The notes under the pieces: generated by a model
The model's database searches: none
Told to the model about the DNA's origin: nothing
The model's input: only the letters and a program-made list of their open reading frames with translations
Position numbers and translations under genes: made by a program
Assembly: GCF_050948175.1 (NCBI RefSeq)
Contig: NC_135207.1
Span: 3,933,501 to 3,997,500 of the forward strand
Direction of reading: 5' to 3'
DNA length: 64,000 nucleotides
Source of the DNA: Xylocopa sonorina
Taxonomy: Eukaryota > Arthropoda > Insecta > Hymenoptera > Apidae
Part shown: piece by piece, positions 1 to 13,600 of the stretch
Position numbering within the stretch: the first letter of the stretch is position 1
Layout of the letters: every line of letters begins with the position of its first letter

Positions 1-195
1 GTAGGATCAATCAACGGTACTAGGGTTGCTCCATTTTTTCGCGGATACAACGATGGATACAACACGTACCGTTGGAAACTCGAATAGGATTTTCAGCCAG
101 TTCTCGTGGCTCTTTGATTAAAGGGACGGATATGTTCGTTATACGGAACGGTTGGTTAAAGAGACACTCGAAACAGCGCAGCGGGTCTGGCGAGG

Positions 196-229
196 ATATA
201 TATATATATATTTTTTTTTTTATATATAA
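196..229. repeat. TA repeat with T run
   Basis: A (TA)n tract runs into ten or more T and back into TA. It is a simple low-complexity tract with no coding sense. Confidence 0.9.
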
Positions 230-731
230 TTAGTAACGGAACGAAAAGCTGGGAAATGCGGGTCACGTCGTCGAGACGAACCCCGACGTCCAGGCAAGGA
301 GGACGTGATTTCCATTTCGGACCGACGACGCGATGCGCGTCCGTTCAGATTGCGATCGTCTCTCGAAGAGGACTACGAACGGATGCGAGCGTGCGTCGCT
401 TGGAGAACCGATGAATTTCTTAATCTCTCGATTTCCATCAAAGTTTCAACGGTTTCAATACTTCCATCAATGCGCTCTTGGGAAGATAAAACTAAGTTTT
501 AACCGCGTCTCTCTCCGCTTAATCCTTGGTGCGCGATCACCGTCAGATCATCTCTCGTTCTCGCGTGGAAACGGAATCTTTGCTGGAGCAAAAGGATGTT
601 TGTTCGATATCTCCGCGGTGGTGCAGATTGCGCGGACCGTTGGATGAAGATAAATTGTATCCGCGATAATACCGGTCGTCGTTCGATCGCGGAACGAAAG
701 AAAACGCAACGCGGATTGTGGCCCCGGTTTT

Positions 732-741
732 CCCCCCCCCC
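732..741. repeat. C10 homopolymer
   Basis: Ten cytosines in a row follow a short T run. Such a run is a likely site of length error in assembly. Confidence 0.85.
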
Positions 742-1379
742 ACTCGATGTTAAGAACGGATCAATTCCACTCTGTTTGCTTTTGAACGCCAGGGGAATTT
801 ATGGTAGTAACGAGGCACGATCCGCGCGGTTCTCCACGGCACCGGATGGTTGCAGCGCGACGTTAAAGATAAGACCAAGACAAATTCTGCAAGCGAACGG
901 GACGTCGCGTACATTGGAGAGGACGCTGAGGTAAAGCGACGCGAAAATTCACTAGGACAAAGACTGATGTGGCGTAAAGGCTGTCTTCCAACGACAGCCT
1001 CGTTCGCTCACCCTTTTAACGCTCCTTACCCTGGCGAACGGGATTAGCCGCCATAAGTGATCCAGATTCCCCTGTCTTCCCTGGCAATTACTTCCAACAG
1101 GTCGTGTGGTTGAAAATCGCGCGATCACAGAGTACACGATCGACTAAAAAATGTATCCTCCACGGTTGCAGTTGGTCCAGCCTATACGCTGGTAGCAAGA
1201 ATAATTGAGAGACACCGGTTGATTGACCCGCGCATTAATCTCGAGTTTCGAACCAGCGCGGTAAAAGAGGTAATCGCGCGAGCCTGGGTCATCAATCTCG
1301 CATAGCTCAGCCCCCGTTGGTTCTCCTGCATCCTTCAAAAAACTGCGCTGGTAACGAGATAGGTGGGTGAGATAATATC

Positions 1380-1391
1380 TTTTTTTTTTTT
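1380..1391. repeat. T12 homopolymer
   Basis: Uninterrupted T run followed by a pyrimidine-rich stretch. It resembles a polypyrimidine tract, but no convincing exon follows. Confidence 0.8.
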
Positions 1392-4300
1392 CTCCACCTC
1401 GCAGCGACCCTCCCCGTCGAAGGCCTCTGCAGCAGGAGAAGTAACCCGGTGGCGCGTTTCCATTAGCATCGGTTAAAAGTGCTTTTCATTAGCGTCGACA
1501 GCCCACGGGAACAAAGGGGTTGGAGTACGAAAGGCGAGCGCGAGCGCAGCGTGAAACGGGGATGATGCTGGCCGAGAAAGACGGGGTTAGACGGAGACCA
1601 GGCGGGACCAGACGAGAGGAGAGCAAGGCTCGAGCGGAACGGAGCGGAGTCAAGGCAGTTGCGAGGACGGCGAAGGGCAGGAAGAGCTTGGCGAACGAAA
1701 GGACGAGCTGATAATGGGAGCTTGTTCTGGGGTGGTTGCTGGCCTAGGCGCGCGCCTACTCAAAATAATATCGCACCGCGATGGGTCCTCATCAATCACG
1801 CGCTCTAATGAAAAGCCCTGGCGTTAAAGCTGCGCTGTGAATGAGCCAGCCTGGGCCGATTGAAATCCCTGCTAACGATACGCATAACCGTCGTCGATCC
1901 CTACGTCGACTCTACTGCGCGTGGAACACAATAATTGTGTTTGAACGTTTTTTTTTTCTTTCGAGACTACTCTGGTTCAACGTACAGATTTATTTTGTAC
2001 GATATAGGCGTTATTAATGTTGTAAACTTTGTCTCGTTGCGTGAAATACTTATCGCGCGGCTACTGTGTTTGTTGGGCGAAATAAAAATGTATGGAAAGA
2101 TCGCGTCGTGAACGCCAAACTGGGGAATGCAGATAAATTTACCAGGGGGTATTACAAACTTGACGGTCTAGTGGAGGAATACATGAATTTTCAAGTAATT
2201 ATATTAACATACATTAAAGCGCGATTAGCTTAAAGTTTGCGCGAGACCCTTGCAACCCCTGTAATCCTGATAAGAATTATAAACGTTCTATGTTTAAAGT
2301 AGAACGAAGTATCTATGAATAGTGATCTTCGACTGATCTGCTATCGTTTTTATATGATATGATCGTCTGATTTTGTTCATCGGAGTTGGTGCAACAGCCA
2401 TTGTCGTTAATGAACAGGCGCGAGCGTGCGCCACTCGGTTACGGATCGAGCCCTCCGCCTCGACGACCTTACCACGGGTTTCTCTTTGTCGTCTTCCGCT
2501 TTAGTTCCTCGTTGGCGACACTCTTTCCCTGTCTCTGCGCTCTTTCTGAGCTGGCACACCTGTCAACACTCAGCTAATATACGGGCCACTTGGCTGCCGC
2601 TGAATGGCCCTCGAAATCTTTATTTTGCGGAGGCTACGCGAGACTTGTAAACGACCTTCTGACGCGGAGAAATCGTCTTCCCGTAGTTTTTCACTCTCCC
2701 CTTTATTCCCGCCGTTTGCTTTTCTTCTTTTCGCCGTGGCTTCTTTCTTTTTCTCGTCTCTTTCTCTCTCTCTCTGTCGTCGCTGAATGGCCACGCTCCA
2801 CGGGCTGCCGATGACACGTCACCTTGGCGGTGAGCGACTCTGGAGATTCTTCTTTACCCCTGACGCCTTTCATCGAGCGTCCCTCACGATAAAGCGAGAG
2901 TTATGGAGAAATTTCTCGCTCGAAAACTAATTGCTCGAGGAACAATCGGTTCTTTAAAACCGTTCCAGGCGACACCGCTCGGATTGTCTCTTCCTTTTGC
3001 GCCATTAAGCCCGCCATCCCTTCTTTATCTCCCTGTTGCACGCAAATCTCCCTCTTTTCAACTGGACCCACCCAGTCGCGATGGCATTGGGTTAACGATG
3101 CAGCTACTTGTTTAAGAATTTCTCTGCTCGCGAGTAGAAAATGGAGTTTGCCTTCTCGAATCTTCGTACCAGTCGACTTTTGCCCCGTGTCTTCGTTCAC
3201 GGGAAGCACCTGTCGACTCTGCTTTAATGTATCACTGTTGTTCTTGAACGTCGAAGGGGTGTCATCTCGAATAACTGTACGCAAGCTGTATACTCAAGAA
3301 CAACCCACTGAATCAACGATGCACAGGTTGCATCGCGTTCGTTTCGTCACTGATGCACCCTTTATTTCATTTTCTTCCATCGTTCGATGGAAACATTCGA
3401 ACGTTCAATCTCTTCTTTTCTTCTCTTCCGGTTGTAGAAGTCGCGAGCGCAGCTGCGCGCCTACTGAATCGCGAACAACTCGCGAGCATAACACCCCACG
3501 CGATACCATAGTTCATACTCTTAATTTCCACGATAGCGAGCCGCCGTGCGTGTTTCTACCCTCGTGCGTTACACACACCACGATACTGTGTTTAATAAAA
3601 TTGATAAAGTATTACGCATTAAACAAGCCTCGTTTCTCCGTGTGCTTCTCTGCTCTGGAAAAAAGTTTCGCCCCGTCGTCTTATCGGCTTAGCTTCTTCG
3701 TGCACCGCGGAACTTAGCCTCTCCAACTCGAGGGGGTTGCTTGGGAACACGGATGCAACGATAACGCGTCCACCGACGCACGCGAAGTTCGAGTTCGACC
3801 ATAGAAAATTATGCAACGGTTAATTAATTGAAGTACAACGCGTGTTACCGTTCGAAAGAAACGAGCGATCGCGCTGTCGACGATAAACCATCGTTGTCGC
3901 GGCCCTTAACGAGCTCGTTACAACGCCGATTTTCCGCAAGCATACGCGCGCGAGTAATGAACACCTTTCGTTTCAGCTGTAGCGAAGCTTCCCTTTTTTT
4001 GTCGACGTTTATCACTCATATGGATAGAGCAGCTTCTTCTGACCAAAAAAAATTTAATATCTTGATGTGAATCGGTGCAATAACGCGATCAGGTTAATTC
4101 CGCGAATCCGTTAAGACAGGACTGACAGGCGACAAAATCCTTCGCACAGATTATCTCAGCTGAGAGCGTGGCGCGATATAAAAATTCCACTATAAAACGT
4201 AGGTACCTTTCCTACGCGCGCCTACGTTCTCTCCTTTTTGTTCTCACGGATGCACACGTGGATCTCAGCCGCGCGTATTATTCCCGGGAATTTTTAAGAG

Positions 4301-5068
4301 GATTTTCGTGCAGTGCGTTTGAAAATGGCCGCGCGCTAGGGTCGTAAACCCTCGTAGCGGCGTGCTATTTTTTTCTACCCGTCGTTGAAAACGCCGCGAG
4401 ATAGTTATTCGAGTCGACGCATCTATTCCTTGTTAATACGCGCTGAGTTTCGTTCGTGACGAATATTTGGTTGACACGGTTGCACATTGTAACATTTTGC
4501 TATTTTATAAATAGCTTTTGCTATTTTTTTTTTAATTTATACTAAATAGCTATGTAATAATATAGTGCTATATCAGTAATTATGCATAACTGCACAATAA
4601 GAAATTATACTTTTGTTCCAAGAGACAAGCATCGCGTGCTTTGAGATAATCGACAAGAGATAACCCCGTTCTTCGGGTGTTTCGTTGAAATATTCGACGA
4701 AGCCGATTCCTCTTGGATAATTAACAGGAACAGACGTTGGAACGAGCCTGGTAATTGGCCTTAATTACCCGTCCAAGTGGCGACGTTAGCCGCCTATTTC
4801 GTTCTCCATGGACTAGCCGTCCAGTTTCACGTCGTGGATCGCGAGCCGTGGGTCGAACTGGGACGGGGTGAAAAAGTGTAGGGTAGCCGATAGGGTGAAA
4901 AGTCAATCAGAAATCGGCTGGTGACAGGGAGGAGGGGTTTTGTCGGCGATGCTGGATTAACTCCAATAATCCGCCGATTGGAAGGAAAGAGGGCCACCGC
5001 ATCGGAGTGGCAAAGGCGCGATGGATGGCCGAATGATTTCGGGGCGGTTAGCAGCGCGAGGCGAAATT

Positions 5069-5072
<4 letters not shown>

Positions 5073-5102
<30 letters not shown>
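5073..5102. repeat. (AG)15 microsatellite
   Basis: Thirty bases of perfect AG dinucleotide repeat. It is read through by a chance open frame as alternating Arg and Glu, which I do not consider a gene. Confidence 0.95.
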
Positions 5103-5109
<7 letters not shown>

Positions 5110-7611
5110 ACGTCTGCCGTTCGCCAGATTCGCTAATCGCTCGAAAGCAATTAAAAATGTTTAATCGAACGTGAGATGACGGCGCCTGGAGCACAGCTCT
5201 CTGCCCGTGCAGCTGCTCGATCTCGTTTTAACCATCGACCGACTTTGCGTACGAATCGCTCGATTCTTTCCTGCCTGGCGATCCCTTCACCCTCGTTTTC
5301 CCGCGACTGGCGAGCCATTTTCGTGTAATTTCATAGTCGCCAGTGGATAGAATAACGGTCGTGTTCGACGATCGCGTATTCGAGACTGCATTCTTCTTAA
5401 CTGCATAACTTCTGTCTTGATGAGATGATGGAAGATTATATTAAAGAAGCGTCGATTCGCAAAATAATTCGCCAAATCCGGCGAATAGACCGGGTAAACC
5501 TTAACGCTAATGGGAGTATGAGCACCGCTGCTGGAGGGTGCTTGTCGTGCGAACCACGGAGGGCTGTTCGCATTGTTCGCGAAAACAATGCTGTTCAGCA
5601 GGTAATTCGCCGCGGGTGTTGTACGACGAGATGTAGGCAGGGAGCCCGTTTTCGTACAAAGGCCAGGCCAAGTTGTCGAATCTTGTTTTACGTATTTTCG
5701 TACAATCGGCTCTCGTCAACGATTTCGTGGAATTTCGACAGCCGTTTATACCGCTACCATTATCCGTATCGCTTGTAACGAGCCGCAACGTTCCGCGCTA
5801 CCAGCTTAGAAACGGTTCGCGGTATCGATTTTGGGGGGCGCGCGTTCCGCGTGCGGCATTGTAAAATTCCATTTATGAAACGCGTTTAAACGGTTCAGAA
5901 CAGGGCCAAAGGGGCGGCGTAACAGCGCGATTTCACGCGGGATAAAATCCCGCGACCCGAGACACTGTTAAAAATCTGGAAACCGCGCTCGTACGAGCCG
6001 TTCATAACCGAGGAAATGTCCGCGAATAAACGCCGCGCCCGTGGACGACGCCCGTTTTTATTTTAATTTGTTTCCCGCCTCTGGTTGCACTCGCAGTGGC
6101 GCACGCGGCTGCAGACGGCTACAGCACTCGCGTCGTTCAATTACACAGTACACTTTGAATTCTAGTGAACCGTTTTAAGCGCGATCCTCCCATTCGACGA
6201 CCACCCGGAACACGACAGTTGCCCTGTTGTCGCCCCTCCGCCACAGTGGCAGAAGAATTATTCCAAACAAATTTCGCAGCCCCGTGTTGCGCTCAACCCG
6301 GCTAGAGACTCGTTCGACTCGCGTATTTCAAAGTCGTCGAAGCAATTATCAGAACCGTTCTAGCGAAAGTCCCGAGAGTTTGCCGCTGGAACCTCGAGAG
6401 AAAGCCATCAAGCGTAATTACAGTCTGGAATTAGTGGCCGCTGAAAAATTTGGTTTCTTGTCGGGAGGGTGCCGCACGCGCGCACCGCGCCTGTTCCTCG
6501 CCAACCCTCGCGCGAAACACTCCGCTCGTTATATTAATTCGCTGCCACCGAGAAGTTCAAACGGCCCGTCGACAAGCGTGCCGCCCTCTCCACGGATTTA
6601 ATCGCGTTCCTTGTGCGATGTTCCTTACTTTTGATACGATTCGAATTCCTCTTCCTCTTTGAACGCACCCCCTCAACGACTCGCAGGACAATAACGTCGG
6701 GTCGAGGATCTCTATTTTTACTGGTGAAATTTATGTACCAGCACCCCCTGAACAACGAACATTTAATAACAACTGATTGTTTCCAGTCTGAATTCCTTCT
6801 TCTCGGTCTTCGAGGCGAATTTATTAAGAGATCGCGCGCGCATAAAGAGAAACCCTCGACAGTAGATATTCCTCGCATCGTTTTAAATTATTGCTTCTCA
6901 AAAATATTCTCCCCTGCACGCTTGCGTTTGGTAGGAACGATAAGATCGCGTAGAGAAGTTCGCGAAGGCTCGATACGCGTCCTCCATCGTTCCGCCTTTC
7001 CGCGCGTTATTATCTGTCGCATGGCTGGAATACTTTCGCGGCCGAGTTCCAGCGATTTGAAGAGTCGAGTCACGCGCGAGGGACGATCAGATAGAGAGAT
7101 TTTTTCGGCACACCCTGCCTGCGAGGTCCGCACGACGAGTTTCTGTTTTGGCTCGTTTTCAGCGCCACACTTTCCACGTCTTCGACGACTTCTCTTCTCC
7201 CCCACCTCGCTTGCTTGGGTACGTTTACCCCGTGCAGAGTAGACCCCCGGTTGATCGCGATCCCGCGGTAATTTCGCGGCACATAACGCCAGCTGGAACG
7301 CGTCGAAGGGGTTGGAATTGAATGTCGAAGTCGTGGGAAGTCGCGTCGCGCATGATTATCAGGCCACTCCCACGGAATCGTCTTTTGTTTCGAAGAGAGC
7401 TGCTGCGAGTGAATCGCTCGTTTCTAACCATTATCGTGCTAATCGTTTCCCGACACTCTCGAGGCTGGCCTGGCGCAGTCTTCGTGATCGAGCGCGGAAA
7501 TAACATCGAGAAAAGGCGGAGGAACGAGGGAAAACGGGGGCGGGAGTTTGTCGAGAGCACACGCGTCGATCGACGCGTTGTCTCGAAGGAACGCGGCGGT
7601 CGAGAAGAAGT

Positions 7612-7643
7612 AGAGGAGGAGGAAGAAGAAGAAGAAGAAGAAG
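7612..7643. repeat. GAG/GAA trinucleotide repeat
   Basis: An imperfect GAG and GAA triplet run that would give polyglutamate in one forward frame and Leu/Phe runs on the other strand. The flanking frame has no other protein character, so I treat it as a microsatellite. Confidence 0.85.
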
Positions 7644-10600
7644 GTGCAGCTTATTTCGCGGAAGCAAGACCAACACGAATACCACAGTCTCGACAACCGA
7701 AACGATCGAGGAAATGGCAAAGGATCGCGGAAGGAGGAGGCTGAAAAACCGTGGAGAACCGTGGAACGAGAAAAGGAAGCGAGGAAGGAAGTGACGGTGG
7801 TTTGGCGGAGAGGCGTGATTGAGTTTAAATCGATTGGAAAGATTAGAGATTGCGAGAAAATAAAAGGGTTGGGCGCGGATGCGAGAAGAGGGAACCAATT
7901 CCGAATTAAACTAGCCTCGATGGATTTTCTTCTCTTCTCTCTTCCTTTTTCGCGTTTGCCCTCGATTCGCCATAACTATTTTTTTTCTGTACATTCATCG
8001 ATTCCCGGAGAATCGATACAGGAAGAGACACGGCAGTACAAATAACGAGCTAAATGGGATTCAAGATGTTAGAAGTTTCAGTGGAATAATTAGTGCTAAG
8101 CCAGGAGGGTTGAAAAGAAGTGGGGAAAGAGCAGACGATTGGGGATGAAAAAGAGTAGAGCCAGCGTATAATTCAACCCGCGACGAAGTCCTTCGCGACT
8201 AAAAATTCCCGTAAGACATCGTCGCAGCGTCTGTGTAAAAACAGAGGGATTAATCTCGACAGTTCTGAGTGTATCCCAACGAGTGAGCGGTGTGCAATTA
8301 CCAGTTACTCAGGGAAACAACCATAAAACATTCGATCCTGAATAGTTCAAAACAGCCTAGACTAACGATAAAACAATTACCACTAACAATAAAAATCCAA
8401 TTTTGATGTTAAGTAGCCAATAAGAGGGTCGCGAGATATCTCGACAGAAATAATTCAAGGGTTTAAGTAGCTTCGTTCAAATACGGATTTTACTATGCCT
8501 TTTCACTTAGCCTTGAAATTTATCTAAAAGTTCCGCACGAAATGAGAGCTGGGAGGGAATCGTAACACCTCCGGTACGATACGTATCTTATCCTGTCGAG
8601 CTTTACGAGCAGTTCTGACTTTAAGAGTTTCGCTCATATGCATAAAGAACGATCCTTTTTTAATACCAAGGGGTTTAATACAGCTGATAAGCCAAATTCA
8701 GATGCGTCAGCAGGTGGACGTGGCTGAATTTTTCTTTGTCCACGTGCACCACAATTTCGAGGGTAAGGAATGACGCGGGAAAATGTTTCGGCTGGGAAAT
8801 TCAGAGAATAATTGAAGTACATACCATGTTATATACACCGTGGTAGTGTCAGCACATCGAGCAGATGAAACTCGAGTAATTGAGTTACTACTGGCAACTT
8901 AATTAAGCGAAAGGAGCGTGGATCGTCCAAATGTTGGATGGTACTTGCACTCTTACATTGCACATTTTTCAATCTCCTCTTAATTCGACAAATATTTTTA
9001 AAATGAACACGATGAATTCCTTATTCGATGGAGGTGAGATAATTTCTCTGAGACGGTAAGAAATCAGTTGCTGTCGAAAGAGTTCGTCGAGAAGTAGAAC
9101 GACAGAGTTACACGACACGATCACAGAGGAGCCTGTGGCTGGGATTAGCAAGAGCACTTACTCACCCTTGGCTGGATTCGCAGGGTGAATTTCAGCCACC
9201 GTGAGCGGACACCTGCGGCCCCTACGCTGCTTCTTCCCTCACCGCGCACTATCCCTTAACGAACTTGAAGATCCATTCCATTGCGCGCGAAATTTAATCG
9301 GAAATAAAATCACGCGTCTGCGTCTGAACGTCTTATGAACAATTACTCGTCCAATCCATCGATGATTATTCTTTTCTTGCAGGAAAAAAGTGAATTGAAT
9401 AGTTGTCGTGAAATCGTAAGAAGCTGATCCGCAGAAAAGTTTCGTGAAAGTTTGTAAGCTATCGATTCTCGTCGAAACGACTAATTCGTATTCTTGCTGA
9501 GACTCAGGAACTTTTGTATTAATTATTCGAAACGAAGAGAGGCGTACTGACGGGACAAACGATAGTAATTATCACGTGGCGTGAAAATGTAAAGAAAGGA
9601 CGCGCTATTAAACGTTGCACGCGAAATAGGTAGACAACGGGTATGGCAAGTGAGAGAATAATGAGAACAAAGGTCTCTCCTCGCTGCATGCTAAGTGAAA
9701 AATGACGTACTATCTGGAAACGTACGACCTGCCGCATAAACAATGCGAGCCTTTCCAACTGCATCGCACACTGCCACTGGAAGGACGTCACTGAATTTTA
9801 CATCACTACTTACAAGTATGTATTGGACGCATTTCTCTCTTTGAACCTCTCCTACCATACATTATTTACAACCCTCTTCGCGTGCTACTTCCGAAATAAT
9901 GGCGTCTCTGCTCTCTTCGAGAGATTTTTGATCCTCGCTCGTCGAACGCGTGCCCGCTCTGGCGAGTGAACCCCTGCTATTCTGAACACGTATTTCGCGT
10001 CCCACCCGATAAGGAATTTCAGAATTTCAATAAACCCAGCTCGCAATCATATTTAATTAAGCCCGCTGGTTTAGTTTAATTAATTCGTTTGTGTATTCGC
10101 TGAATATTACATCGAGATAGGCGTCCATTACCAGGCTCGCAAATGAGATCGTTCACCCTCGACGTTATCGTTTTATATGGCAGAGTAAATTCCAAGCGTT
10201 CGCGTAATCGAAAATTCATCGGTTAATAGTTGGCGTTATATTCAAACCCTCCACGTACATCCGGCTGTCAAATCTGAACTTCGAAATTCACTGGTCGACG
10301 AGTGATAAACGCAAAAAAAGAATCCAAAGTTCCGCGTCGTAAAAACTTATTCTTGATTTGTCGCACTTTGAACGAAAAAATATTTTCGTCGCACTTTACC
10401 TTTAATTAACTCGATAGAACTCTCGAAATTTTACGACTCAACTTCTCACCTCGCAGGGCGACGGAGTAAGATCCGCAATTTTGAAGACGGTTCGAGCTCA
10501 TTCGAGGGAAGGACTTTTGTAATTACAAGCCGACTCGTTTGCTCGAAGCTTACAGCGCCGTGGCTCGCCGTGTGACCGTCCTTCACCGCGGTTGATGCAA

Positions 10601-13600
10601 CGGGCTCGCCGTTTCTTAATTATCTTGTAGATTAGGAGAAAACGCCGGCAGCCGTTTGCTCGTAGACTACGCGACACCGTCGGGTGTGGACGGTGAACAC
10701 GGGCCAGGAAATCCTCTTCGAAATCATCCTCGCCGTTCCTCCAACGGATTTGAATAGAAATTGCCTTCGGAACAATAAGCATCGTTCATCGGTGACCAGG
10801 AACCGCTCTGCACTCGCGTAGACACCGCGGCGTCTTCTCTGCAGACCATGCCAAGGGAAGAAAATTACTCCTCTGGTTGTTAATTGCGCGATTATCGAGC
10901 GAACAGTCGCGATTTAGCGATTATTGGCTAGAAATTCGAAGGGCAGAGGACAAATAGTATCCACTGCGAGTGGACAGTCGCAGGACCTCAGTCTCGACGC
11001 GTGTTCTGACTAGTCGCGTCACAATCTACTGTCATCTGAAAAATCGATGCACTCGTACGAAGAACTAAGAAAATTCCTACGTCGAGAAATCAAATGGCTC
11101 GACACGTCCTCCAAATATTTCCATTTCAAAGTACATTCCTTGGATCCAAGGAAAGAAGGAATGAATTGACAAAGGAAAATGCGAAAACATTCCTAGTAGC
11201 AGGTGACTCGATCGTTCGCAGCAGCGTTGGTTCCAACGTGTGGCTTCGCGTTAACGATCGAGCGATCGAGCTTGACGGCGTAACCAGGGTGGAGCTTGCG
11301 GCCATCGAGCTTCCTCGTCAGGATTGGGTAATGTCCGTGTCCACGGTTCCACCATGGCGGAAGTGAAATTATAACGCAATAAAAGAGCAAAGACCCTCGT
11401 TCTCGTTCGAGCGTCCAGCTTTCGTAGTGCTCTGGGCACTTTTTCACGACGTCCTGGTTCGTCCTCGTCTTCGAGATTTCCTCTTTCAATTCCCTTCGAC
11501 CGAAACTCGATTTAAGGGTAGATATCGCGGCGAAACGAGGTCCTTGGATTAGTTGGCTGGCGCATCCTCGACGTTAGAACGTTCGCGTACTCGAAAAATC
11601 GCATAGAAACATCGCGTTCGAATGACTCGCGAGTGTTGGTAATTATAACATGAAGCAATGGTGGTTGCATGTCCGCGCGAGCTGCTTGAAATAATTTTTA
11701 ACTTTCCCGCGGAAGTAGCGGCGGCTACGAAACGACCTGCGGCGAGAACCAGCGGATTCCTAAGGGGCCAGTGGTTCGCGTAATGTATAAAACTCATTTG
11801 CGTTACAAGCTTAGAACACCTCTCCGTGGCGCGGTGGTCGACGAACTTCGAGGGTCCTCGTTTGAAACGAGTCAAATATTTTCGACCGCGTTTACAGCGC
11901 GATGGAGATATTCCTATTCATGTATTCCACGTTGCTCGTTTTATCCATGAGAGAGGAGCATTCGTCAGTCGAATGTGGAATATAAAATTATACGAACGCT
12001 GGTATATTTGCATCGAGAGATAATGCGACGACGAGACGCTCGAATGGCTGTTCGAGTCGGGAGTTATGGAGAGAGGGTTCGATGAAGAGTCGCGAGAGCT
12101 TCACGGTGCTGGTGGCATCTTTCACCTTGGTGTTTGCGATCCGTTTGGGATTTACGAGGATTCTTTCGACGATCTCGCAGGATCCGCTATTTCCGTGGTG
12201 AGGAGAGCCAGAGAGAAGTGTCTGTGATCTTAGAAGTAACTGAACTATCAGAACGTGGCTAACTGTTAGCGCTTTTTGCTTTTATCGCGTATATATATAT
12301 GAAAGACAGGCGATAACCGAGCGGAAGGAGTTCCCTGCTATCCAGCGTCGTCGATAATATCTTTATTACTTATAAAACGATTCGCTTCTTACGAGGGCGG
12401 ATAAAATTTCTTCGAGTGCCACTGTCGTTGGGCGGTAATTAGATTATAATGTTATTCGACTGCGGATGGAGGAACTTTTACCCCCTTAAATCGACCGTAA
12501 GATAAATTAAGGTCTCCTATAAAAATACCTCGTATCCGTCGCCAGAGCGTATGAAAAGAAACCTGGAACGACGTCGATGGTAGCGCGGATCTCGCAGCGT
12601 TTAATTAAACGGATGGAGTAGCATTCGTTACGCGGGATCGTAAGTGCATATTGTTTTAATTAACTTTGACGTTGATGACGGCACTGTTTACATTAATTTC
12701 ATTCCCCGGCCATTCGCCCAAACGATGCCAACGTTATTACGTTAGTTGCAGTAAATAATTAACGGACACGAAAGACCGCGCGTGTTTGCACACGAGGCAC
12801 GTACTGATGTAACATTATCGAGTCGCGTTAACGTCCATTTAATTCCGTCCTGAGAAAAATCGACGCGGCAGCCTTTCAACCGCGCGCGATTTATGCGCGA
12901 TCGTCGATTATACGCGCGTGACGCGATCGATCAGCGGCCAGAAGAAGCTGGTGTCGTTCGATAGAGGAGGGTGAAGCGCCGTTTCGCAGCGACGAAGCTG
13001 CGACGATATAACCGCGCACAGAGCGGCACTGCGCACACACGAGTTCCAGTCCTGGCCACTCGAATAACTCACCCTCGACTTGACTAAGCGACACGACAGA
13101 ATATAACCGAATACAAATTACACGGTGGACAGATTGTACGTTAAGATGTTCAGTAAACAAGTTGCGGTAATTCAACGCTGGCCTTGAAAGGGTGCAATTC
13201 AACGTCGACCTATTTTCTAGCTGGGAAAATTAGCAGGTAGAAGGGGTTAGTCGTTGTGGAGGTACAAGATGATATCGTACGGTCGTCCCTTGGAATGCTT
13301 GGTGACGCTGGAAAGGGATTTAATAATAATTTCATCCCCTTCGCACGTGGCTTGCGCGGGGTTGCCTCCTGCGCCAAGATAACGTATGATAATTGGGCAT
13401 TAAAGAGCAGATTACGCCGTTTAACACACTCTCGCGACGCGCGAGTCACAGTTACGCAAACAATGTATTTTTGTTTCCTCCTGTTGTACACGCAAGCAAT
13501 TAAGGACAGCGGCGCGATTAAAGGGAGCTGGGGCGTCGTCGTCGCGGCGTCGCGCTTTAAACTGCTTTCAGATGAAATTTGCATAGTAACAACTGGCAAC

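Noticed and set aside
4191..4330. TATAAAA at about 4191 as a promoter of a further cuticle-like gene
   Set aside because: No small ATG exon with a matching donor and no signal-peptide exon follows within a reasonable distance.
6613..7242. Forward frame of 209 codons
   Set aside because: Arg and Ser-rich, overlapped by open frames on the other strand, and no gene signature.
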